This document shows, piece after piece, positions 18,433 through 27,091 of a stretch of 64,000 nucleotides of DNA. Both the position numbers and the translations under genes were made by a program. Below the pieces are notes generated by a model. It saw nothing but the letters and a program-made list of their open reading frames with translations, did no database searches and had not been told where the DNA came from. The first letter of the stretch is position 1. Each line of letters starts with the position of its first letter. The stretch lies in the NCBI GenBank assembly GCA_902523065.1, contig CABYXZ010000002.1, positions 186,001 to 250,000 of the forward strand. The letters run 5' to 3'. The DNA is from an uncultured Marinoscillum sp. (GTDB taxonomy: Bacteria; Bacteroidota; Bacteroidia; Cytophagales; MED-G16).

Positions 18433-18462
18433 CAAATTTAGGATATAGATATATTATTTCAA
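18433..18462 (-). promoter_or_regulatory. Bacteroidota-type promoter of acnB
   Basis: On the minus strand a -33 TTG (18462-18460), a 19-nt spacer and the -7 element TAAATTTG (18440-18433) fit TTG-N17-23-TAnnTTTG exactly. Transcription should begin near 18427, giving a leader of about 20 bases before the acnB ATG at 18406. This indicates that acnB is expressed separately from the upstream lipoprotein gene. Confidence 0.75.
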
Positions 18463-18481
18463 TCCTTAATTAATGTATTTT

Positions 18482-19021
18482 TTAATAAGAGAATTCCTTT
18501 GATTCAACTTCTTTCTCTCTAGAGTAGACATTAATTTTCACAATTTTTCCATCTTTAAACTGTACATCATGGACATTGTACTGAAAAATTTCATTTCCCT
18601 CAGCATCAACATCATAATAGTCGTTCCCTGTGGTTAGCCACTGTTCTATCTCGCCTTGCTCATTTTCTCCAGCATTTGCAATCATCCACCTAACTTCCCA
18701 TCTAGGGCTAGATGATTTAAACCAATTACTTAAAATTTCGATGTGATTATCAGAACCTTTGACTACACTACCGTCAGCTGTGTATCCTTCCCAATTTTCT
18801 CCATTAATTTCAGCAATCTTATCTAAGTTTTTTTCATTATGTGCCTTAATGTAATCAAGCCAAATTTGCTCATTAGATACATCTCCTACAGTTAAAGACT
18901 TGACATTACCGTCATCATTTTTAACAGATCCAATTATTACTGGTTCAGAAATTTCAGGTGTTGGATTGGTACAGGAAAATAAGGTTATTATAACAATTAA
19001 AAGTGTATGTATATTTTTCAT
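18482..19021 (-). CDS. Small exported lipoprotein, NTF2/SnoaL-like fold
   Basis: The 179-aa protein begins MKNIHTLLIVIITLFSC, a lipoprotein signal with Cys17, followed by a Pro/Thr-rich linker. Residues about 55-175 (NEQIWLDYIKAHNEKNLDKIAEIN, ... WFKSSSPRWEVRWMIAN ... DYYDVDAEGNEIFQYNVHDVQFKDGKIVKINVYSR) have the helix-then-beta pattern of SnoaL-like or NTF2-like domains, a fold used for ligand binding or small catalysis. No catalytic residues can be named. It is the last of a three-gene minus-strand run with the FkbM methyltransferase (30-base gap) and the Ig-like protein. The fold call is by pattern only. Confidence 0.7.
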   Translation of the reverse strand: MKNIHTLLIVIITLFSCTNPTPEISEPVIIGSVKNDDGNVKSLTVGDVSNEQIWLDYIKAHNEKNLDKIAEINGENWEGYTADGSVVKGSDNHIEILSNWFKSSSPRWEVRWMIANAGENEQGEIEQWLTTGNDYYDVDAEGNEIFQYNVHDVQFKDGKIVKINVYSREKEVESKEFSY

Positions 19022-19051
19022 AAATTTTATTTTAATATAATATACAAACTT

Positions 19052-19861
19052 TTAGCTAAAAGAAAGGTTTATGTCAGGCTTAGAATGTCTATTAGGTTGG
19101 TCTAGACCTTTTATGGGATATTTCATATCAGATTTTTTGATGACACCTTTTAATAGTTTTTTACTAATAAATGTAATCTCAACTGATGATGGAAAATTGG
19201 ATTTACTATTAATTTTACTGTAATTATTTCCGTGAATATGAGCTATGTGAAATGTTTTTCTCAGGCCATCAATAATAGTATTAAACTCTTTCGATTTTGA
19301 ATTAATATCATGAAATTCAACAGCAAGGCCAATAATATTTGCTTTTATGTTATTTATTTCGTTAAGCACTTTAAATTCAGCTCCTTCTATATCCATCTTT
19401 ATAAATATTTGTTTTGAACCCTCTGATTGAATTTTTTCAATAGTTGAATCAACTGTTCTATTTATTCCATCATTATCACTCCATATCCTTTTTCTAAAAT
19501 GTTTAGTCTTTTCCCTAAAAAATTTAAAATAACTTTTAATTATAGATAAGCCATAGACAGATTTAGCTAGTCTTTTTTTATCAAGAATAATTATATAAAT
19601 AGTACAAAGAAGGATGGATTTAAAAGTAAACTTTATTAATGCGGATAGATTTAAAGTATGATCATAGCAATGTACATTGATATTTTTCCTTCTTTCTAAG
19701 AAATCAAGTTCAAATGACCAATCTTTATTAATTCCATATGATAGTAGACCGTCACATTTATCAATTATTATTTTTGGTATAATATATCCTCCGTCGTTAT
19801 CTCGGCCTATTCTTTTGAGATTATTTATACTAATAGGGTGAAGATTTTTTACGTTCAGCAT
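19052..19861 (-). CDS. FkbM-family methyltransferase
   Basis: The 269-aa protein shows the FkbM (Methyltransf_21) pattern: an N-terminal strand RIGRDNDGGYIIP, the SAM motif region LLSYGINKDWSFELDF, an acidic residue after INVHCYDHTL, and the family signature IFIKMDIEGAEFKVLNEI (about 152-169) followed by GLAVEFHDI. FkbM enzymes O-methylate sugars of capsules, glycolipids or antibiotics. No signal peptide is present, so it acts in the cytoplasm. A basic/hydrophobic insert at 75-125 is unusual and could associate with membrane. It lies 12 bases after the Ig-like protein gene. The substrate is unknown. Confidence 0.78.
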   Translation of the reverse strand: MLNVKNLHPISINNLKRIGRDNDGGYIIPKIIIDKCDGLLSYGINKDWSFELDFLERRKNINVHCYDHTLNLSALIKFTFKSILLCTIYIIILDKKRLAKSVYGLSIIKSYFKFFREKTKHFRKRIWSDNDGINRTVDSTIEKIQSEGSKQIFIKMDIEGAEFKVLNEINNIKANIIGLAVEFHDINSKSKEFNTIIDGLRKTFHIAHIHGNNYSKINSKSNFPSSVEITFISKKLLKGVIKKSDMKYPIKGLDQPNRHSKPDINLSFS

Positions 19862-19873
19862 TAGACAGCTAAT

Positions 19874-21502
19874 TTATAAAACCTTTTTTCTTAACATATT
19901 ACGAATTCTTTTCTCGGATACAATTATTTTATAGTTTTCAGAAATAGTGAATAGATTTTTATTTAAGCTTTCTCTTTCGTTCTCTATTGTTTTAATTAGT
20001 AAATCAATTTCTTGATTTTGAAAATCGCTTGGGTTTTGAGAGTTTTTATAAAAACTTAACCTATCGTACTTAACTTTTACATTTGATTGAAGTTTAATAG
20101 TTTCTCTCAATAGACTTTTAATTTCATTATCGTCTCTTGACAAAACCTCATTTATTACTGATAAGACTGCTCCACTTGCGCCAATAGCTGCTCCTGCTTT
20201 TCTGGTAATCTCAGCATTTGTAGAAAGGATACCCATGACTGATCCTAGGAATGTTATTCCAGCTGCACCTAATGTTCTAAGTTTTCTATTATTTTTAGAT
20301 GTTGCTTCTATCCATTTTAAGTTACTATTTATTTCGTCTAAGCCATTCTGTTGAACTTCAAGTTCTGATATTAATTCTGAAACTTTTTCTTGTACTTTTT
20401 CAGGATTGAGAGTGCTCATAACAACAACAGATATTGATACCTGGGAGGATAGACCTGATAAGTCTGTTGCTTTAATCTGAAGATCATAATTTTGAGTGGA
20501 ATTTATTTTCTCAACATGATCATAATCAACATCAAAAAATAATTTCTTTTTAGTATTGTCTAATTTCATGCCTCTAGGTAATTGAGCACCTATATTTTCA
20601 ATAACTATTGAGTCATTTACGTTTGGATCATCAACAGGAAGCTTATACTCATATGATTTTCCCTCCTCTACTATCCACTTAGACATCTTTCCGAAAACTG
20701 GAGGAAAGTTATTTTCTGAGTATATAATTTTGAATGTGTCAATATCATAGAGCTCAGGCTGATTTTGCTTGTAAACCTTAAGTTTGAATTCAAAAATCTT
20801 TTCGAGCTCTTTTATATTATTTGGATCAATTTTCCAATCAATTTGACCACTAATGGGATTGAAATAATCAATTGGGGCATTTGTTTGTAAGTCAAATATT
20901 AGATTCTTACCACCGTCACTTATGATAGGAGAGTAGTTGAAGTTATATTTTTCCCTAATTATTTTATCTATCTGTTTATTTACAATTCTTGGTGGATACT
21001 CCAGATTATTAATTTCTATAAGTAAGTCATACCTAAATAAATTATTGAATTCAGAATTTACAAATACATTCCAAGTTAAAAATTTGTTTATAGCTTGGTC
21101 ATTATTAGGAATAAAATCAAAGTATATTCTCCTGCTTGTCTTGTCAAAAAGAATTTTCCCATTTTCTATAATTCTGAAATTTGGATTTTCATTGAAGTAA
21201 TAATTAAATATTATGTTTTTGGATTTATCATTTATTTGAAGAACTAAAGAAAGAGTATCTCTCTCATTAATTTTAATATTATTTTCTTCATTCAGCTCAT
21301 ATATTTGATTGCTATTAACTTTGAAACTGATAATTTTTATTGGTTCTTCTTTAATTTCCTCAATTACAAAACTATCATTCATTAAAGACGTTGAATCTAT
21401 AGTATCAATTACAGCAGCAGTTGTATCTGATAAAATGCTATCATTTAAGTTAATTGGAATTGAATGAATGTTAAGAAATATTAGCGATATAAAACCTAGC
21501 AT
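19874..21502 (-). CDS. Exported protein: Ig/cadherin-like repeats plus helical hairpin module
   Basis: I do not recognise this 542-aa protein. It has an N-terminal signal-like stretch (MLGFISLIFLNIHSIPI). It then has two or three beta-sandwich repeats with the putative-Ig pattern (about 50-360: PISGQIDWKID, QLPRGMKLDNTKKKLFFDVDYDH, YDLQIKATDLSGLSSQVSISVVV). About 370-410 is a predicted coiled coil, 411-455 a Gly/Ala-rich hydrophobic segment (LGAAGITFLGSVMGILST ... AGAAIGASGAVLSVIN), and 460-540 a second coiled coil. Coil-hydrophobic hairpin-coil also occurs in alpha-pore-forming proteins and membrane tethers, but that link is only topological. It heads the run with the FkbM enzyme and the NTF2-like lipoprotein. 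Confidence 0.6.
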   Translation of the reverse strand: MLGFISLIFLNIHSIPINLNDSILSDTTAAVIDTIDSTSLMNDSFVIEEIKEEPIKIISFKVNSNQIYELNEENNIKINERDTLSLVLQINDKSKNIIFNYYFNENPNFRIIENGKILFDKTSRRIYFDFIPNNDQAINKFLTWNVFVNSEFNNLFRYDLLIEINNLEYPPRIVNKQIDKIIREKYNFNYSPIISDGGKNLIFDLQTNAPIDYFNPISGQIDWKIDPNNIKELEKIFEFKLKVYKQNQPELYDIDTFKIIYSENNFPPVFGKMSKWIVEEGKSYEYKLPVDDPNVNDSIVIENIGAQLPRGMKLDNTKKKLFFDVDYDHVEKINSTQNYDLQIKATDLSGLSSQVSISVVVMSTLNPEKVQEKVSELISELEVQQNGLDEINSNLKWIEATSKNNRKLRTLGAAGITFLGSVMGILSTNAEITRKAGAAIGASGAVLSVINEVLSRDDNEIKSLLRETIKLQSNVKVKYDRLSFYKNSQNPSDFQNQEIDLLIKTIENERESLNKNLFTISENYKIIVSEKRIRNMLRKKVL

Positions 21503-21539
21503 TTCTAATTTTTGTTTTTTTAATTGTTTATCAATTTAG

Positions 21540-21547
21540 CAAATTTA
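21540..21547 (-). promoter_or_regulatory. Candidate -7 element for the three-gene cassette
   Basis: TAAATTTG on the minus strand fits the TAnnTTTG consensus and lies 37 bases before the ATG at 21502. No TTG is present at the right distance upstream, so only half of the promoter is supported. It is in the 51-bp divergent gap with the START-domain gene, overlapping the leader of that gene. Confidence 0.45.
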
Positions 21548-21553
21548 TAAAAT

Positions 21554-22141
21554 ATGATATTGAATTTAACTACTCTATTTTTCACTATTGCTTATATCAA
21601 CTTATTCCCATCAAGTAATGAATCCTGGGAGTTAAAAAAAGATCAAGATAGTATAAAAGTTTATATACGTAATGTAGATGATAATACAAAAGAGTACTTG
21701 GCTGAGACAATAATTAACTCCGATATTGATAAAATCTTTAAAACAATTACAGATTTTGATAACTCATACAGATGGATGTATAAACTTAATTCATCTAAAA
21801 TTTTAGAAAAATCAGATACATTGATGTATGTATATTTTGTTGTTGATATGAACTGGCCTCTTAAAAATAGAGATTTGATATCTGACGCAGTAATAACACA
21901 AAATGAAAATAAAATTAGAATTGTGATGAACTCTTATCCTGATTACATGCCGGAAAAAGAAAAATTAATTAGAATAAAAAAATCAAGATCTATATGGAAT
22001 TTAGAGAAAATAGATGATGAGTATACAAAGGTAGCTCTACAGAGTTACGCTATTGTTGAGGGTATTCCGACTTTCATAATGGATCTGTTCATTCTTGATA
22101 GCCCTATGTATTCAATGACTCAACTTAGAAATAAATTTTAG
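21554..22141 (+). CDS. START/SRPBCC-domain protein, probably exported
   Basis: The 195-aa protein has a short hydrophobic N-terminus (MILNLTTLFFTIAYINLF) and then a START-type lipid-binding fold: SWELKKDQDSIKVYIRNVDD, DKIFKTITDFDNSYRWMY, MYVYFVVDMNWPLKNRDLISDAVI and an amphipathic C-terminal helix PTFIMDLFILDSP. Bacterial members of this group are small single-domain proteins thought to bind hydrophobic ligands. The ligand here is unknown. Its stop overlaps that of the convergent murA by 4 bases. It is divergent from the Ig-like cassette. Confidence 0.75.
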   Translation: MILNLTTLFFTIAYINLFPSSNESWELKKDQDSIKVYIRNVDDNTKEYLAETIINSDIDKIFKTITDFDNSYRWMYKLNSSKILEKSDTLMYVYFVVDMNWPLKNRDLISDAVITQNENKIRIVMNSYPDYMPEKEKLIRIKKSRSIWNLEKIDDEYTKVALQSYAIVEGIPTFIMDLFILDSPMYSMTQLRNKF

Positions 22142-23442
22142 ATTCGTTCTATATCTGCACCCAGGGCTTTAAGTCTTAAATCTATATTGCTGTAACCTCT
22201 ATCTATTTGATCAATATTATCGATTATACTCTCGCCATCTGCAGAAAGTGCAGCAATAAGGAGCGACACTCCAGCTCTGATATCTGGTGATGACATCCTT
22301 ATCCCTTTTAATGGTATTTTTCTGTCAAGTCCAATTACTGTAGCTCTATGTGGATCACACAGAATTATTTGTGCTCCCATGTCAATGAGTTTATCTACAA
22401 AAAAAAGTCTACTTTCAAACATCTTTTGATGGATTAATACAGTTCCTTTAGCCTGAATAGAAGTAACAAGGGCAATACTCAGTAAATCTGGAGAAAATCC
22501 TGGCCAAATTGCATCAGCAATTGTCATTATTGACCCATCTATAAAAGATTCAATCTCATAATTATCCTGAGGTGGAATATGAATGCAGTCATTTTCAATT
22601 TTCATCTTTATCCCAAGTCTTTGAAAGGTTTTTGGTATTATACCCAAATTTTCAACACTTACATCATTGATCTTTATGTCAGATTTTGTCATTGCAGCAA
22701 GTCCTATAAAGCTACCTATCTCAATCATATCAGGTAGGATTCTGTGTTTTGTTCCAGATAGAGATTTTACACCTTGAATCTTCAAATAGTTTGAACCAAT
22801 ACCTCTGATATCAGCACCCATAGAATTTAACATTTTACATAATTGCTGTAAGTAAGGTTCACACGCAGCATTATAGATAGTTGTTTCTCCATCAGCTAGT
22901 GAAGCAGCCATAACTATATTGGCAGTACCGGTAACTGATGCCTCATCTAATAAAATTTTTGTGCCCCTTAGTTTATTTGCGGAAATTTTAAAAACTGAAT
23001 TATTATCTTCTACTGAGAAATTAGCACCTAACTCTTGTAGACCAATAAAGTGAGTGTCAACTCTTCTTCTTCCTATTTTGTCACCACCAGGCTTTGCTAT
23101 GTAGGCAGATCCGAATCTGGCAACCATTGGACCCATTAACATAATAGATCCTCTAATTTTTGATGACTTATCAAAAAATTCCTTTGTCTTTGTATATGTT
23201 AAATCAATATTATTTGATTTAAACTTATACGTTGTATCATTAATTTTTTTTACATCTACACCAATTCCTTCTAATAAATTTATTAAGAGGTTTACATCTT
23301 TTATGTCGGGGATATTTTCTATTATTATTTCATCTTCAGTTAATAGAACAGCACACAAAATTTGGAGAGCTTCGTTTTTTGCACCTTGAGGTGTTACCTC
23401 TCCTTTTAAGCTTTTTCCTCCAATAATTTTGAATGAATTCAT
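22138..23442 (-). CDS. murA: UDP-N-acetylglucosamine 1-carboxyvinyltransferase
   Basis: MurA transfers enolpyruvate from PEP to UDP-GlcNAc, the first committed step of peptidoglycan synthesis. The 434-aa protein starts GGKSLKGEVTPQGAKNEALQILCAVLL, with the catalytic Lys of the KNEA motif. It contains ARFGSAYIAKPGGDKIGRRRVDTHF, where the Cys115 of E. coli (in PGGCTIG) is Asp. The C-terminal domain has DRKIPLKGIRMSSPDIRAGVSLLIAAL. Asp at this position retains activity and prevents fosfomycin alkylation in Mycobacterium, Chlamydia and Borrelia MurA. It overlaps the DUF4290 gene by 4 bases (ATGA) and is its operon partner. Confidence 0.95.
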   Translation of the reverse strand: MNSFKIIGGKSLKGEVTPQGAKNEALQILCAVLLTEDEIIIENIPDIKDVNLLINLLEGIGVDVKKINDTTYKFKSNNIDLTYTKTKEFFDKSSKIRGSIMLMGPMVARFGSAYIAKPGGDKIGRRRVDTHFIGLQELGANFSVEDNNSVFKISANKLRGTKILLDEASVTGTANIVMAASLADGETTIYNAACEPYLQQLCKMLNSMGADIRGIGSNYLKIQGVKSLSGTKHRILPDMIEIGSFIGLAAMTKSDIKINDVSVENLGIIPKTFQRLGIKMKIENDCIHIPPQDNYEIESFIDGSIMTIADAIWPGFSPDLLSIALVTSIQAKGTVLIHQKMFESRLFFVDKLIDMGAQIILCDPHRATVIGLDRKIPLKGIRMSSPDIRAGVSLLIAALSADGESIIDNIDQIDRGYSNIDLRLKALGADIERI

Positions 23443-24077
23443 TGCATCCTTCTTTTTCTAAAGGGTCTATTAGGTTTGTGATGATGCTTTTTAGAGTGAT
23501 AACTTTTCGATCCTCTTTCTCTAGTTACTTTATGAAATAAATTTAACTCTTTGACTTTTTCTACGTCTATTGTCAATTTATTATTTGAAAGTTCTTTTAT
23601 ATTTTCAACAATAACATTATTATCAATAGATTCTTTGTTCCACATTCCGAAGAATGACTTCATTATCTTTCCAATATGAATTACCGCAGCCTCCTTGTCT
23701 TCTTCATTCTTAAGTTTACAAGCTTCTTCGATTAAGAGCTCAATCTTTTTGCCGTAATGTCTATATCTAATTTTATTTTTTGGATAATCTAATCTTTTTG
23801 AGACATCATCTTTTGATTTTTTTTCAGGTATTGGATAGGGACTATCTATATCAAGAGAATAATCAGACATGATAAATAAATCATCCCATAATTTTGCTTC
23901 AACTTCACTTTGATCACTAAAACTTGGCTGGGTTACTTTCATCATATCAACTAAAGTTTTTGATAATTCATTTCTTTTTTCTTTTTCTTTGATTCCCTTG
24001 ATATGATCAACTAGTTTATGAAAGTTTCTCCCGTACTCTCTTAGTATTAAATTGCTTCTTGTAGTATTATATTCCAT
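23439..24077 (-). CDS. DUF4290 family protein
   Basis: This 212-aa protein of unknown function belongs to a Bacteroidota-specific family usually found directly before murA. The start YNTTRSNLILREYGRN matches the family start. I place initiation at ATG 24077. An in-frame TTG at 24092 would give 217 aa, but that TTG is part of a -7-like box (TAGTTTTG). The middle is helical and charged. The C-terminus is rich in His/Lys/Arg (residues ~190-212). Nothing indicates membrane insertion or catalysis. Coupling to murA by a 4-base overlap suggests an envelope-related role (inference). Confidence 0.82.
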   Translation of the reverse strand: MEYNTTRSNLILREYGRNFHKLVDHIKGIKEKEKRNELSKTLVDMMKVTQPSFSDQSEVEAKLWDDLFIMSDYSLDIDSPYPIPEKKSKDDVSKRLDYPKNKIRYRHYGKKIELLIEEACKLKNEEDKEAAVIHIGKIMKSFFGMWNKESIDNNVIVENIKELSNNKLTIDVEKVKELNLFHKVTRERGSKSYHSKKHHHKPNRPFRKRRMQ

Positions 24078-24089
24078 TATATTTTTTTT

Positions 24090-24097
24090 CAAAACTA
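24090..24097 (-). promoter_or_regulatory. Candidate -7 element of the DUF4290-murA operon
   Basis: TAGTTTTG on the minus strand fits TAnnTTTG and lies 12 bases upstream of the ATG at 24077, a spacing like that of rplM. A TTG exists only 14 bases further upstream, shorter than the usual 17-23. The element supports choosing the internal ATG as start. Confidence 0.45.
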
Positions 24098-24146
24098 ATT
24101 AATTTTTTCATCAATTAAGTATTAGATTGACTTAGTTATTTTTCGG

Positions 24147-26363
24147 ATGGAATATTTACAAGATTTAAATAAAAATCAAAGGGAGGCTGTAATTCATGAA
24201 AATGGTCCATGCCTTGTTATAGCCGGTGCTGGATCTGGAAAGACTCGAGTTTTGACTTACAGAATTGCTCATTTGATAAATAGCGATGTTGATCCGTTCT
24301 CGATTCTTGCTTTAACTTTTACAAATAAGGCAGCAAAGGAGATGAAAGATAGGATTGAGAAAATTGTTGGGACAGAAGCTAGAAGTTTATGGATGGGAAC
24401 TTTCCACTCAATCTTTGCTAGAATTTTAAGATCAGAGGGCTATAAGTTAGGTTACCCACCAAACTTTGTAATTTACGATACGCAAGATTCTAAATCTCTT
24501 ATCAAGTCAATTGTTAAAGAGTTAAATCTTGACCCAAAAATCTACAAAGAAAACTTTGTATATAACAGAATATCGAATGCAAAGAATAGATTAATATCTT
24601 ATATTGATTATGCTAATAATCCAATACTTCAGGAGGAAGATGCATCTGCATTAAGACCAAGAATTTCGGAAATTTATAAAATTTATGTTAATAGGTGTTT
24701 CAAGTCTCATGCTATGGATTTTGATGATTTATTATTTAATACCAACATACTCTTTAGTGAGCATATTGATGTATTAAATAAGTATCAACAACTTTTCCAG
24801 CATGTTTTAATTGATGAGTTCCAGGATACTAATTACTGTCAATACTTGATTACAAAAAAATTAGCAGCAGTCCATAGAAATATATTTGTAGTTGGAGATG
24901 ATGCTCAATCAATATATGCATTTAGAGGTGCTGAAATCAGAAATATATTAAAATTTGAAGATGATTTTGATGAGTTAAAGACTGTTAAGCTTGAACAGAA
25001 TTATCGATCAACTAAAACTATTGTAAAAGCAGCAAATTCTGTAATTGATAAAAATAAATCCAAGATAAGTAAAGAAGTATGGACCGATAACGAAGAGGGA
25101 GAACTTATCTCACTTAAACAATCTTTTTCAGATAATGATGAAGGTAAAATGGTTTCAAACCTAATATTTGAAGAGAAAAATAAAAATCAGTTAACTAACT
25201 CAAATTTTGCAGTATTATATAGAACAAATAGTCAATCAAGATCAATTGAGGAGTCTTTAAGAAGAATAGGGTTGAAATATAAGGTATATGGTGGTTTATC
25301 ATTTTATCAGAGAAAAGAAGTTAAAGACTTACTAGCGTATCTTAGGTTTTCCATAAATCAAAATGATGAACAGTCATTTAGGAGAATAATTAATTATCCA
25401 AGGAGAGGTATAGGACAAACTTCTGTTGATAAAATAATTACATCCTCCAATAAGGAGCAAAAAAGCTTATGGGATATTATTTCTAACCCAAATAAATATT
25501 TAGATAGTCGAATATCAAACCTCATAACTCCTTTTGTTGATTTAATAATTTCTTTTAAAAATTTTTCTAAAAATAATGATGCATATTCCTCAGCATCACA
25601 CATAGCATCTAACTCAGGTTTACTAAAAGAACTCTGGGATGATAGAAGTATAGAGGGAATAAGTCGCTATGAGAATGTACAAGAATTATTAAACTCCATT
25701 AAAGAGTATATTGACAATGAAGAAAATAAAGAAAAAGGATTAGATAATTTCTTGCAAGAGATATCCCTTATGACGGATCAAGATCAAGAAGACAAAAAAG
25801 ATGAAGAATTCATTTCCCTCATGACCATCCATATGGCAAAAGGACTTGAATTCCAAGTAGTATTTATTGTTGGTGTAGAGGAAGACTTATTTCCTTCTCA
25901 AATGATGATTTCTTCCAGAGAAGACCTCGAAGAGGAAAGGAGATTATTTTATGTTGCTATTACAAGAGCTATGAAAAAGCTCTACATAACCTATTCAAAG
26001 ACAAGGTATAGATATGGTTTATTGAAAGACTGTGAAAAAAGTAGATTTGTCAAGGAAATATCTCCTATATACATTGATGGCGAAGTCAGAAATACAAATA
26101 AATCATTTGTAAAAAATGTGATAAAAGAAAGGTCCAAGAATTTGTCACCTTTGAAGAAGGTTTCTAGTAAAGATATTTCATTCAAGTCTAGTTCAGTGAG
26201 TGATTTAGAGATAGGATTAAAAGTAAGGCATCCAAATTTTGGTATTGGTGAAATTCTAGAACTTGATATGAAAAACAATCAAAATAAAGCAATTGTTAAA
26301 TTTAAAAGTGTTGGAGAAAAGACTTTACTTCTAAATTTTGCTAAATTGAAAATAATAAAATGA
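24147..26363 (+). CDS. UvrD/PcrA-type superfamily 1 DNA helicase
   Basis: This 738-aa 3'-5' helicase has the SF1A motifs in order: Q-motif/LNKNQREAVIHENGPCLVIAGAGSGKT (Walker A), ILALTFTNKAAKEMKDRI (Ia), LIDEFQDTNYCQY (Walker B), VVGDDAQSIYAFRGAE (III), LEQNYRSTKTIV (IV), LMTIHMAKGLEFQVVFIVGVEEDLFP (V) and EERRLFYVAITRAMKKLYIT (VI). The C-terminal Tudor-like module (GLKVRHPNFGIGEIL ... KTLLLNFAKLKII) is the PcrA/UvrD RNA-polymerase-binding domain. It likely works in nucleotide excision repair and replication conflicts. The next gene overlaps it by 4 bases (ATGA). Confidence 0.94.
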   Translation: MEYLQDLNKNQREAVIHENGPCLVIAGAGSGKTRVLTYRIAHLINSDVDPFSILALTFTNKAAKEMKDRIEKIVGTEARSLWMGTFHSIFARILRSEGYKLGYPPNFVIYDTQDSKSLIKSIVKELNLDPKIYKENFVYNRISNAKNRLISYIDYANNPILQEEDASALRPRISEIYKIYVNRCFKSHAMDFDDLLFNTNILFSEHIDVLNKYQQLFQHVLIDEFQDTNYCQYLITKKLAAVHRNIFVVGDDAQSIYAFRGAEIRNILKFEDDFDELKTVKLEQNYRSTKTIVKAANSVIDKNKSKISKEVWTDNEEGELISLKQSFSDNDEGKMVSNLIFEEKNKNQLTNSNFAVLYRTNSQSRSIEESLRRIGLKYKVYGGLSFYQRKEVKDLLAYLRFSINQNDEQSFRRIINYPRRGIGQTSVDKIITSSNKEQKSLWDIISNPNKYLDSRISNLITPFVDLIISFKNFSKNNDAYSSASHIASNSGLLKELWDDRSIEGISRYENVQELLNSIKEYIDNEENKEKGLDNFLQEISLMTDQDQEDKKDEEFISLMTIHMAKGLEFQVVFIVGVEEDLFPSQMMISSREDLEEERRLFYVAITRAMKKLYITYSKTRYRYGLLKDCEKSRFVKEISPIYIDGEVRNTNKSFVKNVIKERSKNLSPLKKVSSKDISFKSSSVSDLEIGLKVRHPNFGIGEILELDMKNNQNKAIVKFKSVGEKTLLLNFAKLKIIK

Positions 26364-27091
26364 ATGTTTTAGGTATAGATATTGGAGGTTCAGGCGTAAA
26401 GGGAGCAATTGTTGACATTGAATCAGGTAAATTATTATCTGAAAAAATCAGATTTCCAACTCCAAATAAGCCAACTCCAAAAAAAATTTTTGATGGTATT
26501 AAAATAAATATTTTAGACGAACTAAAATGGGATGGGAATGTTGGATGTGGATTCCCAGGTGTTGTAAAAAAAAATAAAATTTACTCTGCAGCTAACATTG
26601 AGAAGAAATGGATTGGACTAAATTTGAAAAAAAAATTTCATAAGAAATTTAATCTTAGATGTAAGGCAATTAATGACGCCGATGCTGCAGGATTATCTGA
26701 AATAGCTTTAAATCCTGATGTAGTAAAAAGAGGAACAGTTCTTGTGATAACGGTTGGTACAGGACTTGGGACATCTATGTTTACAGACGGTAAACTTATT
26801 CCAAACTTTGAACTTGGTCATTTGAAGATGTATGGTGACTGTGCTGAGAAGTATGCCTCAAACCTTGCTAGAAAAAAATTAAATTTATCTTGGAAAGAGT
26901 GGTCAGCTCGTTTTAATGAATATATAGATTATGTTGAATTATTATTTTCTCCTAACCAAATTGTATTTGGAGGGGGAATAAGTAAATATTTTAACGAATT
27001 TGAATCAAACTTAACATCTAAATGTGAAATTATTCCGGCTAAAAACAGAAACAATGCCGGTATAATAGGTGCAGCTACTTGTTTTAAATAG
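26360..27091 (+). CDS. ROK-family glucokinase, polyphosphate-glucokinase-like
   Basis: The 243-aa sugar kinase begins NVLGIDIGGSGVKGAIVDIESG (phosphate-1 motif). It continues with VGCGFPGVVK, the catalytic-Asp region INDADAAGLSEIA, and VLVITVGTGLGTSMFTDGKLIPNFELGHLK. The ELGHL motif without the ROK zinc motif (CxCGxxGC), and the short length, fit the polyphosphate/ATP glucokinase branch. It would make glucose 6-phosphate. Whether polyphosphate or ATP is the donor cannot be read from sequence. It is coupled to the helicase gene by ATGA and overlaps convergent rnhA by 8 bases. Confidence 0.85.
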   Translation: MNVLGIDIGGSGVKGAIVDIESGKLLSEKIRFPTPNKPTPKKIFDGIKINILDELKWDGNVGCGFPGVVKKNKIYSAANIEKKWIGLNLKKKFHKKFNLRCKAINDADAAGLSEIALNPDVVKRGTVLVITVGTGLGTSMFTDGKLIPNFELGHLKMYGDCAEKYASNLARKKLNLSWKEWSARFNEYIDYVELLFSPNQIVFGGGISKYFNEFESNLTSKCEIIPAKNRNNAGIIGAATCFK

